Shown piece after piece: positions 1-10,132 of a stretch of 64,000 nt of DNA. The stretch is taken from positions 23,329,318-23,393,317 of the forward strand of contig CM074188.1 in assembly GCA_037179385.1 (NCBI GenBank). Reading direction: 5' to 3'. The position numbers and the translations under genes are program-made. Below the pieces are notes generated by a model. It did not search any database. It was given only the letters and a program-made list of their open reading frames with translations, and had not been told where the DNA came from. This stretch comes from Holothuria scabra (Eukaryota > Echinodermata > Holothuroidea > Aspidochirotida > Holothuriidae). Each line of letters starts with the position of its first letter. Position 1 is the stretch's first letter.

Positions 1-353
1 CTTGAGATAAGAAATTTATGGAATTTTTGGAAGCAACATATAGATTGGCCTGGATTTTTTTTTTTTTTTTTAGCTTTGTCCCCTTTCTGTATTCATGTAC
101 ATAACCTATATGATTACAGGAGTCCTTGAGTGATCAAGACAGTACAGTCCTTAGGCTAAGCTGGTAGTTTCAGTTTCAAGGACCAATTTATTTCACCTCA
201 TCAAAAGGTAGAAATTCCCAAGTAAATTTTGAGCCCCTCCTCCTCCTCCCCCTCCCCCTGCAAACTGAACTTCAGGGGTCAGTTTGATAACTTTCAATTG
301 AAAAAATATCATATAAATGATGGGCAACTTTTTGTGGTATTTCTTTCTTTCAG

Positions 354-470
354 TTGGCAAGGAATGTGATTGCAAAGGACAGGATTGCTGTAACGATGGC
401 ACCTGCTGTACCCGTGACAGCTGCAATGGATGCACAGGAGGTAGCAAACGATGTGATGACTGCTGTCCAG
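354..470 (+). CDS. metallothionein copy 1, coding exon 2
   Basis: Acceptor tttcag precedes 354 and donor gtgaga follows 470. The 117-base exon carries 11 cysteines and has the same length and phase as exon 2 of copy 2 (24198-24314). Several residues differ, for example NDGTCC against KDGSCC. Confidence 0.88.
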
Positions 471-2500
471 GTGAGATTTTAATGTTTGGCATTATTAATG
501 ACTGATGAAAAAAACATGTAGTGTTAAAAGAAAAATATATGTTGCAAACTTGATAAGATACAACACTGATATCAGAAGTATCTCACTATCCCACAAAAAT
601 TCTCTTTTGCTTGCTTAAAGGGAAAAAACCAGTCACCCCAAATTGAATATATTTCATGATTGCTCTTAAGAATAAGGTGACCATATTTTTCCTTGCATAT
701 ATTTCAGTTGTACACAAGGAGTAAATGGCTTGGTATACCTTGATGCAATATTTAAATGCTGAGATATTGTGAAAGGCACTTTGTGATATTTAGCTGAAGT
801 TTCAAAATAAGTTGGGACTTTTTGATCCATTTTTCATTCACATTATATTTGTTCAAGTTGTCATTGACGTTTTGGGGTAATGCAACCTGTAAATTGGGCA
901 ATATTCTTGATGAGACTTAAGTCTGTCTCAGTTAGGACTTCGTATAGTGCAGTGTGGAAATTGTGGGCACAAATTTCATGATGTAGGATTGTTGTTTATT
1001 CCATATCCAACCATGTGATATTTCAAAAAATAGATTTATACATTTCTTGAACCCTTTTATATATTAACAGGCTCAGGTTGCTGTCCCGCAGACTGTTGTG
1101 AGTGCTGCAAACGGTGAAACTCTTTTTCCTCTGACCCTTTCCTGGTAAGAATTCTCGGTTTCAACTTATCAATTTGTAACATGGTGGGCAAGATATAATG
1201 CTCCGGAAAGGCCTTTTCATGTAACTAATATTCATTGTAATGTTAGAGCAGTTACGAGGTCTATTGTGAAAATTTAAAAGAAGGTTAACATATGGAAGGC
1301 AATGTCCAAGCTTATTTTCATGGCAAATTCATTATTACCAGGTTTTGACTTGAGAGCAACAAATTAAAAAAGGGATTTCTGTGTTTGAGGGCAGCAGAAC
1401 TTCCTTGACAAAGAATGCTTTCTTCCCCTTTTATCAGACTGTTGTGTTGACCTTGAGGTTAGTTGGAGTAGGACCTCCCTGTGGGGGTACAAAGTTTGTG
1501 ATGTTCTCATGCCATTTATGCATAAAAATTTAAAGAAAAACAAGACTTGTGCACTAATGTGGGGATATGATATCATATGTGCTTGCTTCAATTTCACTTT
1601 TTGTTAAAAATATGCAAACATCCAGCTTTTTTCCAAAAGAAACAGCTTCAAGGAAAAACATTTCTTGTGCAATATTGCACCGTAAGGTTCACTTTCATTA
1701 GAGGCCATGGGCTGCTTTCAAGGGGCTTTGAATATTCAATGTTACTTTCGTAGCACACTTTGTCATTGGTTTAAGCAATGGTTTTAGTCAAGTCATGTGC
1801 ATATTTAAAAGCAAGTGTCCAGAATCTGCAAGCATGTTAACTGATGAATAAGGGAGAAGACATGGAAGAGCAGTGAGTGCAGGTCTTATTCAATAAGGAG
1901 TAAAATCTGATTTGATAAATATTATCCAAGCATGAGACTATGCAGAGTCTGGGATTCGTCCCTCGGGTGGGGAAATAATTCCAAGCCCTGACAGTTGGAG
2001 GAGTGTCTCAATTCCCCCAAAAGAATGAAGAATATTGGCTCGTATAATTTGCATAAAATATGAAAATGTGAGTTTAAGTCTGCAAATATATACTTATTTT
2101 TTGTTTCTTCCACAGACTTTCCTGTATATAGTCAACTTTCAAGTTTCCTTTTGACTGATTAACCTATTCTTGCATCTGTCTGAAGGCTTTTTTGGTAACC
2201 CAGCTTTGTGGCCACAGGATGAATGGTCTCTGGAGGTTTTATTCAATATATAGCCGACTGCAACATCTCAGATATTCAGTGCATGATAAAGAAATATTGT
2301 AAAAATAGTGTAAAAAATGTAGTAATAGTGTAGCAGTGTAATTATTTTGACCCTAAAAAATCCTTATCAGTCATCTTGAATTTTATTTTTTTGTATGTTT
2401 CTTTGTACTTTTGCCCATCAATGCCACAGATGTTGAAACAAAGTTCATAATTTATTTAAATGCAACCTTTCTCCTTATCTGTCATGTTGTTTTTCCAGTG
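354..2500 (+). CDS. metallothionein, copy 1 (5' partial)
   Basis: Small cysteine-rich protein that would bind zinc, copper or cadmium ions through thiolate clusters in the cytosol. Coding exon 2 (354-470) and coding exon 3 (1071-1117, TGA at 1115-1117) join through GT..AG introns into 54 residues ending CCECCKR. They hold 17 cysteines in CxC and CC pairs, including GQDCC as in sea urchin metallothioneins. The first base of the first codon comes from exon 1, which must lie left of the window; in copy 2 that exon is 6.6 kb upstream. If exon 1 matches copy 2, the protein has 65 residues and 20 cysteines. A donor at 1145 and an acceptor at 2115 predict an untranslated exon 4; its 3' end is not fixed by a clear poly(A) signal. 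Gene identity is firm; species-level orthology is not. Confidence 0.85.
1071..1144 (+). CDS. metallothionein copy 1, exon 3 (stop at 1117)
   Basis: Acceptor attaacag ends at 1070. Coding runs to TGA at 1115-1117 and gives GSGCCPADCCECCKR after the split glycine. A further 27 untranslated bases lead to donor gtaaga at 1145. The reading is one residue longer than copy 2 and has one cysteine fewer here. Confidence 0.85.
2116..2500 (+). other. predicted 3' untranslated exon 4 of metallothionein copy 1
   Basis: The acceptor cttccacag ends at 2115. The sequence after it (ACTTTCCTGTATATAG) is conserved with 26767 onward in copy 2, as is the text down to TTTGCCCATCAATGC. The shared donor after each stop codon predicts a spliced 3' UTR. 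The end coordinate is approximate; no AATAAA is visible. Confidence 0.55.
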
Positions 2501-3479
2501 TTTTAGTACTTAAATGGATGACAATATTTCCAAAGAAATTTGTGTATGCATTTTCTTAAAGGGTTCATCAGAGTTTGACGAAGAATATCATTTTTTTCCA
2601 GCATCTCGTTTTCCCTTTCTTAACAAAGTGTTTACAAGAATATATGTACATGAACAAATGTCAGTGCAAAAGTAAAAGCTGCAAAAAAATTTGTGCTAAC
2701 AAAAACTCTGATTGCCCCTTTAAAGTACTAGATGGAAGGTCAGGAAATTGGAGGTCTGTCAAAGAAGACCACTTGGATTGCAATGTACTGTTTGAAATGT
2801 TTTCATCCTTTGAACATGCTTTGTACTGCCAAAAAATATCTAAATAATTACAAATAGTAATTAACTATGTTAGTCTCAGATAATGGACAAAATTCTACTC
2901 CTAAAGAACAGAATATTTTGACTGTTACAAATTTTCAAAGCCACCAGGGAAAGGATGTTAACTCGTGTGGGAATCTACACAATCATTCCTTACTAGCAAT
3001 CTACATGTGTCACCCTACAGGGTGATCTGTGGACCCTGACCCCCCTTGACAAGGGGTGGATAGTGGTTCACTTCTCACCTCCCCACCCCCCTATTTTCAG
3101 GTTCACTTCTGGAAAAAAAAATTACAAGCCAAATTATTGGATGCAGTGGACATCACCCAGCAAAACCTTAGGCCTCAAAAGAACAAAAGAAATCTCTCAC
3201 GTCTTGTAGATTTCTACCATAATCCATTAGCCAAGGACCAACCCTAGAACATGTGACTTGTTGATGTGCTAAATGTCTCTCCCATGACATTACCCTATGT
3301 TCTGGGAAAACTTTGAACAGCAATAAGATTAGTAGGTGTAACACCTTTCCCTTGATGTGCTGTCCCTCATCATACTCATCCTGCATCTGTACCTATACCT
3401 ACATTAATGTGAATGCCCCCACCCAAAAAGAAAAGTAACCACAAAGCCACAAGTAATCTCTTGCCACAAGGAAAATTAA

Positions 3480-3850
3480 AGTTTGCATATGACCTCTGGT
3501 TACTTGACATTTGACCTATTGACCTGGAATATGACCTGAAATATGAACTCTGGTGACCTGGCATTTGACCTCTGGTGATCTGGCATAAGATCCCTGGTGG
3601 CCTGCCATGTGACCTCTTGTGGCCTGCAATATGACCTTGGTGGTCTGGCATTTGAGCCCTGGTGACCTGCCATGTGGCCTCTGGTGACCTGAAATATGAC
3701 CTGTACCTGGCCTTTGACCTCTGGTTATCTGGCATTTGATATCTGGTGACCTGAAATATGAACTCCGGTGACCTTGCCTTTGACCTCTGGTTATCTGGCA
3801 TTTGATATCTGGTGACCTGGCACATGACCTCTGGTGACCTCTCTGATCAC
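3480..3850 (+). repeat. minisatellite of TGACCTCTGGTGACCTGGCA-like units
   Basis: About a dozen imperfect short units built on GACCTCTGGTGACCTGGCATTT. The unit spacing varies between roughly 20 and 36 bases. Periodic open frames on the minus strand here are products of the repeat, not genes. It shares the TGACCT half-site word with the DR1-type arrays elsewhere in the window. Confidence 0.7.
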
Positions 3851-3899
3851 ACAAAGTTTTTCCTTTACATGTGTTTTAACAAGGTTTTCAGAATTTTAC

Positions 3900-4720
3900 T
3901 TTTGCTGAAATCAAATGGCCTTTGACCTCTATCAAAACAGTAGACTTCTTACCCTAAATACAACAAATCTTCATACCAAATATAAAGTGTTCATCATCTC
4001 AATCTTGAGATGAGTTTACAAGCTACTAACAAGGTTTGTGCACAGGTAGCGCCAGTGACCTGAAATGACCTTTGACCTCCACCGAAAGCAATAGCAAATG
4101 TATGAACTAAATTTGAAAATTGTCCATGAATTGCAATCTTGAGATATTGTGATAATAATTCAGTCCTGTCGCTAGGGAAGGTACCTTAGGGGGTAAACAT
4201 TTTTGGAGGAAGCACAGGGCAGAGGTTAAGTATTGAGTACACACCTCAAACTCTGTGGGGAGCGAAAACTGGAAACAGAAGTTAATTACACTGTTTTTTG
4301 CAATGTAATCTCTGGTGACCTCATATAACCTTTTGACCACAACTACAAAATATTCCACTCAACATAAAAAAAAAAATTATATACCAAATATGAAGAATGT
4401 CGGTAATTCTTGAGATATCGTGTTTACAAATTTTTGAGGTTTTGACCCCCGTTGACCTCAAATGACCTTGACGGCTCAGTGTTGTAATCTAGTCACTAGA
4501 TCAGTGACTCGAGTCTCCAGTTTTCAAACGTTTTAAGTGACTCGAGTCACTGTACTATTTCATTGGGGAAATTACTCCTGAATTCTATCGAGTCACTACC
4601 ATTTGTGACTCGAGTCCATGACTTGTCACAACACTGTGACGGCCACCAAATCTCTCAACATAACACTTGTATATACATATGAAAAGTTTCATGAGACATC
4701 GTGTTTACAATCCATTTTTG
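3900..4720 (+). repeat. degenerate DR1-type satellite remnants
   Basis: Diverged monomers of the same family as the 27.4-31.4 kb array. They contain TGACCTTTGACCTCCACC near 4064, cttgagatattgtg, and tacaaggtttgtg phrases, spaced by roughly one monomer. A small hAT-like element (4477-4636) interrupts the last recognisable unit. Confidence 0.6.
4477..4636. mobile_element. hAT-like miniature element, 160 bp
   Basis: Ends are CAGTGTTGT (4477) and ACAACACTG (to 4636), a perfect inverted pair. The flanks are TGACGGCT and TGACGGCC, an 8-base target duplication with one mismatch, as expected for hAT transposition. The inside holds several copies of the palindrome GTGACTCGAGTCAC. No coding capacity, so it must have moved with an enzyme supplied elsewhere. 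It sits in a degenerate satellite monomer. Confidence 0.7.
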
Positions 4721-5660
4721 ATAAATTTTCGGATAAATATTGCACAACACTCCTAGAAGAGTCAAACGTGCAGGGTTGAGTCTGCGCATGTGGTTAGTCG
4801 TCCCGTCTGAAGATCCTCAAGGCTGCGATCTTAAACTGCTTGTTGTCCTCGAGATCTGTTTTGCTCTGGGGGAGTAGGTTTCTGGGAAAACCGCACTGTA
4901 TTTGACTGGTGCCTCAAATGGCAAATTTTCGAATTTTTCACTTCTTCGAGCAAAGGCGCAATCGCCCCTGCCTCCTGTAGCTAGGCCACTGCTCTGTAAC
5001 ATTGAGCATTGGTAAAATTTTGTCACTTCAATAACTAAAGAATCCATCTAAAAAGACTATACAACTTACAGGGTTGAAAGTTATCTGATGACAGGTGTGT
5101 ATGAGAGCATTTGAGTACGATAGGCCAGTGGTTCCCTTGCCTAGAATATGAAGTCTAGCTAGAAAGACTATCTTCAGTTGGCGCGGAGCGTACGGAAAAT
5201 TTTGAAAAATCGCGACCCCTCAGACAGCCAGAAATGGCATGTCTCGGGCTTGTAAGTAGTAGCTAAGTTATACCATTTTTCTTGCAAATGTAAACACCAC
5301 TGTATCAGGGTTGTATTCCGGCGCGGAAGGGCGCCGAAACTTCTGCGGTTTTGAAACAATTATTTGTTGATATGGAGCTTATATTGCAGAGAGCTTTGAG
5401 TTTAAAGAGTTGAGGGATTACTGAAGAATCTGCACTTCCTTCGAATATTGGTGGCAAATCTGAGAAATATTGCTCTTCTAACGTCCTCCCGACTGCCTGG
5501 CAAAGAGCAAGAGGAGAAAGTCTTTCCTCTGATAAAGTGGACCTCATGTATTATTTTGTTAACTTTAGGCGACTAAATGAATGTTCATATATTTTTCTAA
5601 ATGAATGTTCATATATTGACCAGAACAGTGTTCCATGAATGCAGATCAATCTTAATTTGA
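4645..5660. other. non-genic stretch with transposon debris
   Basis: No exon recognised. Text near 4968 (cctcctgtagctaggccactg) resembles the end of a repeat seen again near 17189. Short minus-strand open frames here have no recognisable protein content. Confidence 0.4.
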
Positions 5661-5870
5661 TGTTATAGTTGGCCTACTTTCTTCCTTTTCTAATTTTTCT
5701 CTTTTTCCTTTCCCCTTCTTTTCCGTTCTCCTTTTTTTTTCTGCCTCTTTTCCTTTCCTTCCCCTCCTTTTTCTTTTTTCTCTTCTTCCCTCTCTTTTTC
5801 CTTTCTTTCCTCCCCTCCTTCCCTACCCGCTTTTTCTTCCCTTTCCCATTTTTTTGTGTCCGGGGGAAGT
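5660..5870. repeat. polypyrimidine (C/T) low-complexity tract
   Basis: About 200 bases almost entirely of C and T on the plus strand. The open frames on both strands (Phe/Leu/Pro/Ser-rich one way, Lys/Arg/Glu/Gly-rich the other) are products of composition. Confidence 0.85.
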
Positions 5871-6059
5871 TTGCCCCCTGCCCCGCTGGTTGCGCCACTG
5901 AGTATAAATTTCTTTTGATAAAAGCCAGAGACCTATTTGCTGACTAAGTGATACGGTTAATATGTCTATTCCAGGTAAAGGTGTTCAGGTGTTTGAGATG
6001 TCAACTCCCAGGTAAGAGTGGCAGTCAGTGGACCTCAGATATCATTATCAAGAGTATAA

Positions 6060-6545
6060 TTAAAAATCTTGGGGTTCCTTGAGTGAGTAATCCTCATTGC
6101 AAAACACTTCTTGGTGTTGAAGTACATATGCCAATTGTTTTGCCATTCAGACAGGGTGTTAAGATCATTTTGGAGTTGAACATCAACATTGTCAGGATTA
6201 TTCCCTATCTGTCTATAAATTACACAATCGTCAGCAAAAAGTCTGACTTCAGAAGAGATATTATTGGCAGACTAAGAATAACAGGGGACCCAGGACTTTA
6301 CCTTGGGGGACACCAGAGATAACATCCGCCCAATCAGAGAAATCACCACCCACCCCAACCATCTGCTTACTTACCTTGAGGAAGTTGCTAATCCAGCAAG
6401 TTTAGAGTATGACCTCTTATGCCGTAGTTCTGTGGTTAACAAAGCAGATGGTTATGAGGAACAGTATCAAACGCCTTAGAAAAATCCATAATTACCATAT
6501 CAATCTGGGATCTGTGATCTATAGACTGTACAAGATCATTGGCAG
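6060..6545 (-). pseudogene. non-LTR retrotransposon reverse transcriptase, C-terminal fragment (broken)
   Basis: Read on the minus strand, three short stretches match reverse transcriptases of Jockey/CR1-type LINEs in the right order: DFSKAFDTVPHNHL, then SGVPQG..LGPLLFLV, then FADDCVIYR, which holds the catalytic aspartate pair. They lie in different frames and a stop interrupts them, so the copy is dead. The upstream part of the same domain is found at 7930-8135. The bases between appear to have been replaced by other repeat sequence. Confidence 0.8.
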
Positions 6546-7930
6546 GGGTGACGCCAGCGAGGGAAGGGGGCGCTGCCATCTTCTTATCCCCCCCCCCCCC
6601 CCCCCGGCGCCGTCGGAGGAGGTCGGCGGTTTCGTCAGGGAGGCCTAAAAATAATAAAAAAAAAAATAGATAAATTAAAAAAAAACTAAAAGGACTGAAG
6701 TTACTAGCTGGGTGATCTTGAACATATTTTTGTTTTGTAATGCTATTTTAATGCATATTGGAATCGTTTTTCAATCACTCCTTCTTTGCTCTGTTATACC
6801 TCATTCCGTGTACCTTATCCTATCTCAGACTCATCCCTCGCCGAGGAAGGCCAGGACGGCATTTTTCGGGAGGCCTAAAAATGAAAGACGCAACGGTCTG
6901 AAGTTACTGGATGGATGATCATGGACTTTTTTTCTTCATAAATTAATTTTTTTCTTTCTTTTCATTTCAAATGAAAGCTCAAAAAACGACTGTTCCATTT
7001 CTAGTTACAAGTCTGGGAAATGTCATTTTCGGCTGTCGGAGGGGTTAGATTTCTTATAATAATTTTCTGTACGTTCCGCTCCAATTGATAGTGGCGCTCC
7101 GCTTAGAGAGTGTTTTGGTCGAACAAATTACTTAACAGAACAATAAATGCTCCCATATTTTTGTTCGTTTGGGGGCAGTATTATCATTGCAAAAGGAAGT
7201 CTCACTGCTGTGTTTTAGTAATGCCTTTTCCTGCTGTCTGGGGATTCTCATTTTTTCAAAAATATCTGTGCGTTCAACTTAGTCTTTCGGGAAGAATTAC
7301 ATTTTTGGGACAAAATAAAAAAAAACTATCCTGTTCCCTCCCAAACTGAAACGCTCCCGTATCCCTATTTCAATATATAAAATGTAAAACTTCAAACATA
7401 TGGGAAGCCAAATTTTTTCCGCTGAAAATTTTTCCAATATGGTCCGAGGACGTTAAAACTGCCCGGTGATATTCAGTATAACCCGAACAAAACTACAGAT
7501 CACCCCTTTTTTGATTTTTCTTAAATTCTTCCATAAAAACCCAAAATCTGTCATAAATTTACAATTTATCTCCAATATAAGCTTCAGATTGTTAAAAGTG
7601 CAAACTTTTCCAATTTTGATGGATACTCAGCACTGACAACAAAATAACCAAAATTTCTGCAATAAAAGAAGCTCTTAACCTTCAAAATCTTCGTTTAAAA
7701 AGGGAAAAAACTGAACGGGCAAACCTCTAGTCTCGTCTTGAGACCTCAGTACGTAGGCCTAGAACAATAAAACGCACAACCGCAACAGGGTTTCAGCTTT
7801 CGCGTATAAAACGTTTTTGAATTTGCCTGTATGAAGGATTGATTCTGTAATAAACGCCCAAACATGTTTATGGTCGTTACAAAAGCCAAATCTCTTTCAA
7901 AAAGGTATTTTTTTTCTTCAAAATACAACT
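6546..7930. mobile_element. unclassified sequence interrupting the retrotransposon
   Basis: Separates the two reverse transcriptase fragments. It starts near GGGGTGACGCCAGCG and includes a C-run (6588-6605). It also holds a partly duplicated unit (GGAGGCCTAAAAAT at about 6640 and 6873, each followed by CTGAAGTTACT). A phrase near 7085 (tagtggcgctccgcttagagagt) recurs near 33940 and 34150. No clear terminal repeats or coding sequence. Confidence 0.45.
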
Positions 7931-8135
7931 TGCAACTCCCTGGTTAGAGGCAAAGGAACGGTCACCTTTTTTGAAGATTTGACATATATTGGCACATAGC
8001 CAAGAGGGTTGTAAAAGACCCGTGTTGAGTGATATTTGAAAAATATGGCAGAGAGCAGGAGCAACCTCCTCGGCAGCCAATTTCAGGACGTGAGCAGGTA
8101 TACCATCAGGACCTGAAGCTTTGTTTGGTTTCAAC
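7930..8135 (-). pseudogene. non-LTR retrotransposon reverse transcriptase, N-terminal fragment
   Basis: Minus-strand open frame with KPNKASGPDGIPAHVL followed by LCHIFQISLNTG and FKKGDRSFASNQ, the usual start of a LINE reverse transcriptase domain. The homology ends after about 65 residues. On the other side the fragment is abutted by a short inverted-repeat element starting at about 8137. Confidence 0.82.
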
Positions 8136-8136
8136 T

Positions 8137-8433
8137 CCTTAAAGGGTCAATCCTTTCACCCCAAACTACACTTCTTGTATAGTGTAACAGAAACTCTCAA
8201 TTGGCTCAGCTTTTTGATTGACTGCTAATTCAAACAGTGCCAGAACCAAAACTTATATTACACAGCGACGATAGTGCTTTGATTATACACATTGAGCTTT
8301 CTATTTTCACCCTGAAACAATAAAATGAGATCGTGTCTGGAGAAGGGTGAATTTCAGAAAATTGTGGGAGGGGCTTAATTAAGAAGGTTAGGAGAATTGG
8401 TACTGTTTGGGATGAGAAAATTTGGCCTTTAAG
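8137..8433 (+). mobile_element. CCTTTAAAGG-ended miniature element, copy A
   Basis: First of six copies in the window (others near 9609, 31870, 32414, 51111, 62562). Family hallmarks are ends close to CCTTTAAAGG, CAATCCTCTCACCCCAAACT inside the left end, GGTACTGTTTGGGGTGAGAG inside the right end, and the internal phrases TTGATTGAC and GGGAGGGGCTTAATTAAG. It has no coding potential. Confidence 0.75.
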
Positions 8434-8505
8434 TGGTTTGATTACATCATCTAAAGGTATCATTTAGGATGTTAGCCTTCTGAGTGTTCTCCGAAACAAG
8501 TATCA

Positions 8506-9561
8506 CACACCCTAAAAATATTGGGCAAATATTTGCCCAACTTTTTAACAACACTGGGTGTACATGTGTCCTCCCAGCAATTTGGCAAACTGTTGGGCAA
8601 ATGGTGTTGGGCAATGCAACTACCCAATAGTTGGGCACTACTGAATGACCAACTTTTAGCAAACACTGGGTATATATGTGTCCTCCCAGCTATTGGGCAA
8701 ATGGTGTTAGGCAATACAACTACCCAGTATGTTGGGTGCTTGTTTGAATTTCAGTATAACCTGATATATAATTATATGATTTGGATAAGACGGAGATTTA
8801 ACAAAGTACCCTAACACATACACCGTTTGTTGTCCAAGAGTGGCTGAGGGCACCAGCGACGCTTTTTTTTTTCAAAAGTCACCCGGGCCCGACTCTCCGG
8901 TAAAGAACCAGGGGCGAAAACCAAACAATACTCCTGAAGGAGTTCTGCTCCCAAAAGGAGCTACGTTCCCAAGGGACAACTCAACTCACAGTGACCAACT
9001 AAACGACCTGACGTGCAGAGTCTCGTTCTAGACTGGCTGAATTGAACGGCCTCCACCAGCTACCATTATATTCTGGCAAAGGGCATGCTTTACATTTTCG
9101 TGATAGCTGTGTTCAGGCACCAGCGACGATGCACTTGGTAAGTAAACAGTGAAGTGTGTAGTTTAAAGTAACAAACTCAAATCATGAACTTGTATTCTTC
9201 TCCCATTGATTACGTAGCAATGGACACTTTTTTCTATGCCACCATTACTCTCTAAGTACTTTCATCCAGATTTTACTGATATTCTACGGTTAGCTTTTTA
9301 TTTACCAAATACAACCTTATTCAACCATGAGATCTTATAATGAACCTCTTATATTACAATAATTAACTGATCTTTAACTAATCATCTGATTGGTCAATTA
9401 CATTTTACCCAACCGTGACTGCTGGGTACCTTAAAACTTGCCTAACACCTGGATTTTACCCAACCTTAATTTGCCCAACAATATGGGTACAGTTGTTTAC
9501 CCATTTGTTGGGCATTTTAAATTTTGCCTAACGCTTTTTACCCAACAGTTTTTAGAGTACA
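8506..9561. mobile_element. non-autonomous element with TTGGGCAAAT repeats
   Basis: Ends read CACACCCTAAAAAT (left) and TTTTTAGAGTAC (right), weakly inverted. Both flanks contain many copies of GTTGGGCA or its complement TGCCCAAC (8524-8735 and 9418-9550). The middle (8820-9160) is different and may be nested sequence. The open frames here are repeat-derived. Confidence 0.5.
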
Positions 9562-9608
9562 TCAGATTTTAGGGAAGGGACACCAACGTTGTCACATCTT
9601 AGGTTTTT

Positions 9609-9917
9609 GATTAAAGGCATATTTTCATCATCCCAAACAGTTCAAATTCTCTCAACCTTCTTACTTCTAGCCCCTCCCACATTTATCTTAAACTCGTCTT
9701 TATCCAGACACAATCCTAGTTTATTGCTTCATGGCTTGTTCCAGTGGTCATACAAGTCCATTATGTGTAATCAAGACACTCTCAGTGCCCATGCTGTGTA
9801 ATTTAGCTATGATGCATTGTTTGATTGTGATGCCAATCAAAGAGCTGTACCAATTGAGAGTTTTGATATATGTATACTGAAACTGTAGTTTGGGGTGACG
9901 AATGACTGCCTTTAAGG
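9609..9917 (-). mobile_element. CCTTTAAAGG-ended miniature element, copy B
   Basis: Reverse-oriented copy. Both ends are recognisable (ttaaaggcat..tcccaaac on the left, gtttggggtgac..gcctttaagg on the right), and so is the internal ccctcccaca phrase. Confidence 0.65.
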
Positions 9918-10039
9918 ACCAGAAGTGTTTGGGGAATCAGTGCAGACCAAAATTAATAGAGTACTTTCTTTGTAAATGACGAATCTTTACAGAATATAAT
10001 GAAAACTCTCGGTCATTCCTATCTTATCATATCGGTGTT

Positions 10040-10132
10040 TTCAAGTAAAATTGTCACCAAAATACACAAACACACACAGGACATCACCATCGCATACCGT
10101 TCCTTGCCTGCATGCCTACGACAAGGAATCAA
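10040..10132 (+). mobile_element. solo right end of a DR1-satellite element
   Basis: Contains the AC-rich tail, GACATCACCATCGCAT, TTCCTTGCCTGC and terminal CAAGGAATCAA also seen at the right end of the 27417-31416 element. No monomers precede it, so this is a remnant. Confidence 0.65.

Larger units (their letters stand above)
1..3090 (+). repeat. segmental duplication, copy A (metallothionein 1 block)
   Basis: Sequence around and between the exons matches 23780-27416 and then resumes at 31416-31645. Examples are the CTTGAGTGA..AGACAGTACA stretch before exon 2, most of introns 2 and 3, the exon 4 region, and the final AAAGGATGTT..AATCTACA..GTCACCCT..AGGGTG..GGGGTGGA stretch. The match is clear by eye but includes many substitutions and indels, so the duplication is old. 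Confidence 0.75.

Noticed and set aside
2575..2847. Open frame of 90 codons with several cysteines (NKCQCKSKSC..) just after metallothionein copy 1
   Set aside because: It lies past the predicted 3' UTR, has no splice or start context, and the paralogous stretch near 27180-27416 does not keep the frame. Cysteines look accidental.
3376..3854. Minus-strand frames of 149 and 112 codons with periodic SPDIKCQITRGQ-like units
   Set aside because: Both are read from the minisatellite in two frames; periodicity reflects the DNA repeat.
5669..5947. Phe/Leu-rich frame that could be taken for a membrane protein
   Set aside because: Translation of a polypyrimidine tract; the opposite strand gives a Lys/Arg-rich frame of similar length.
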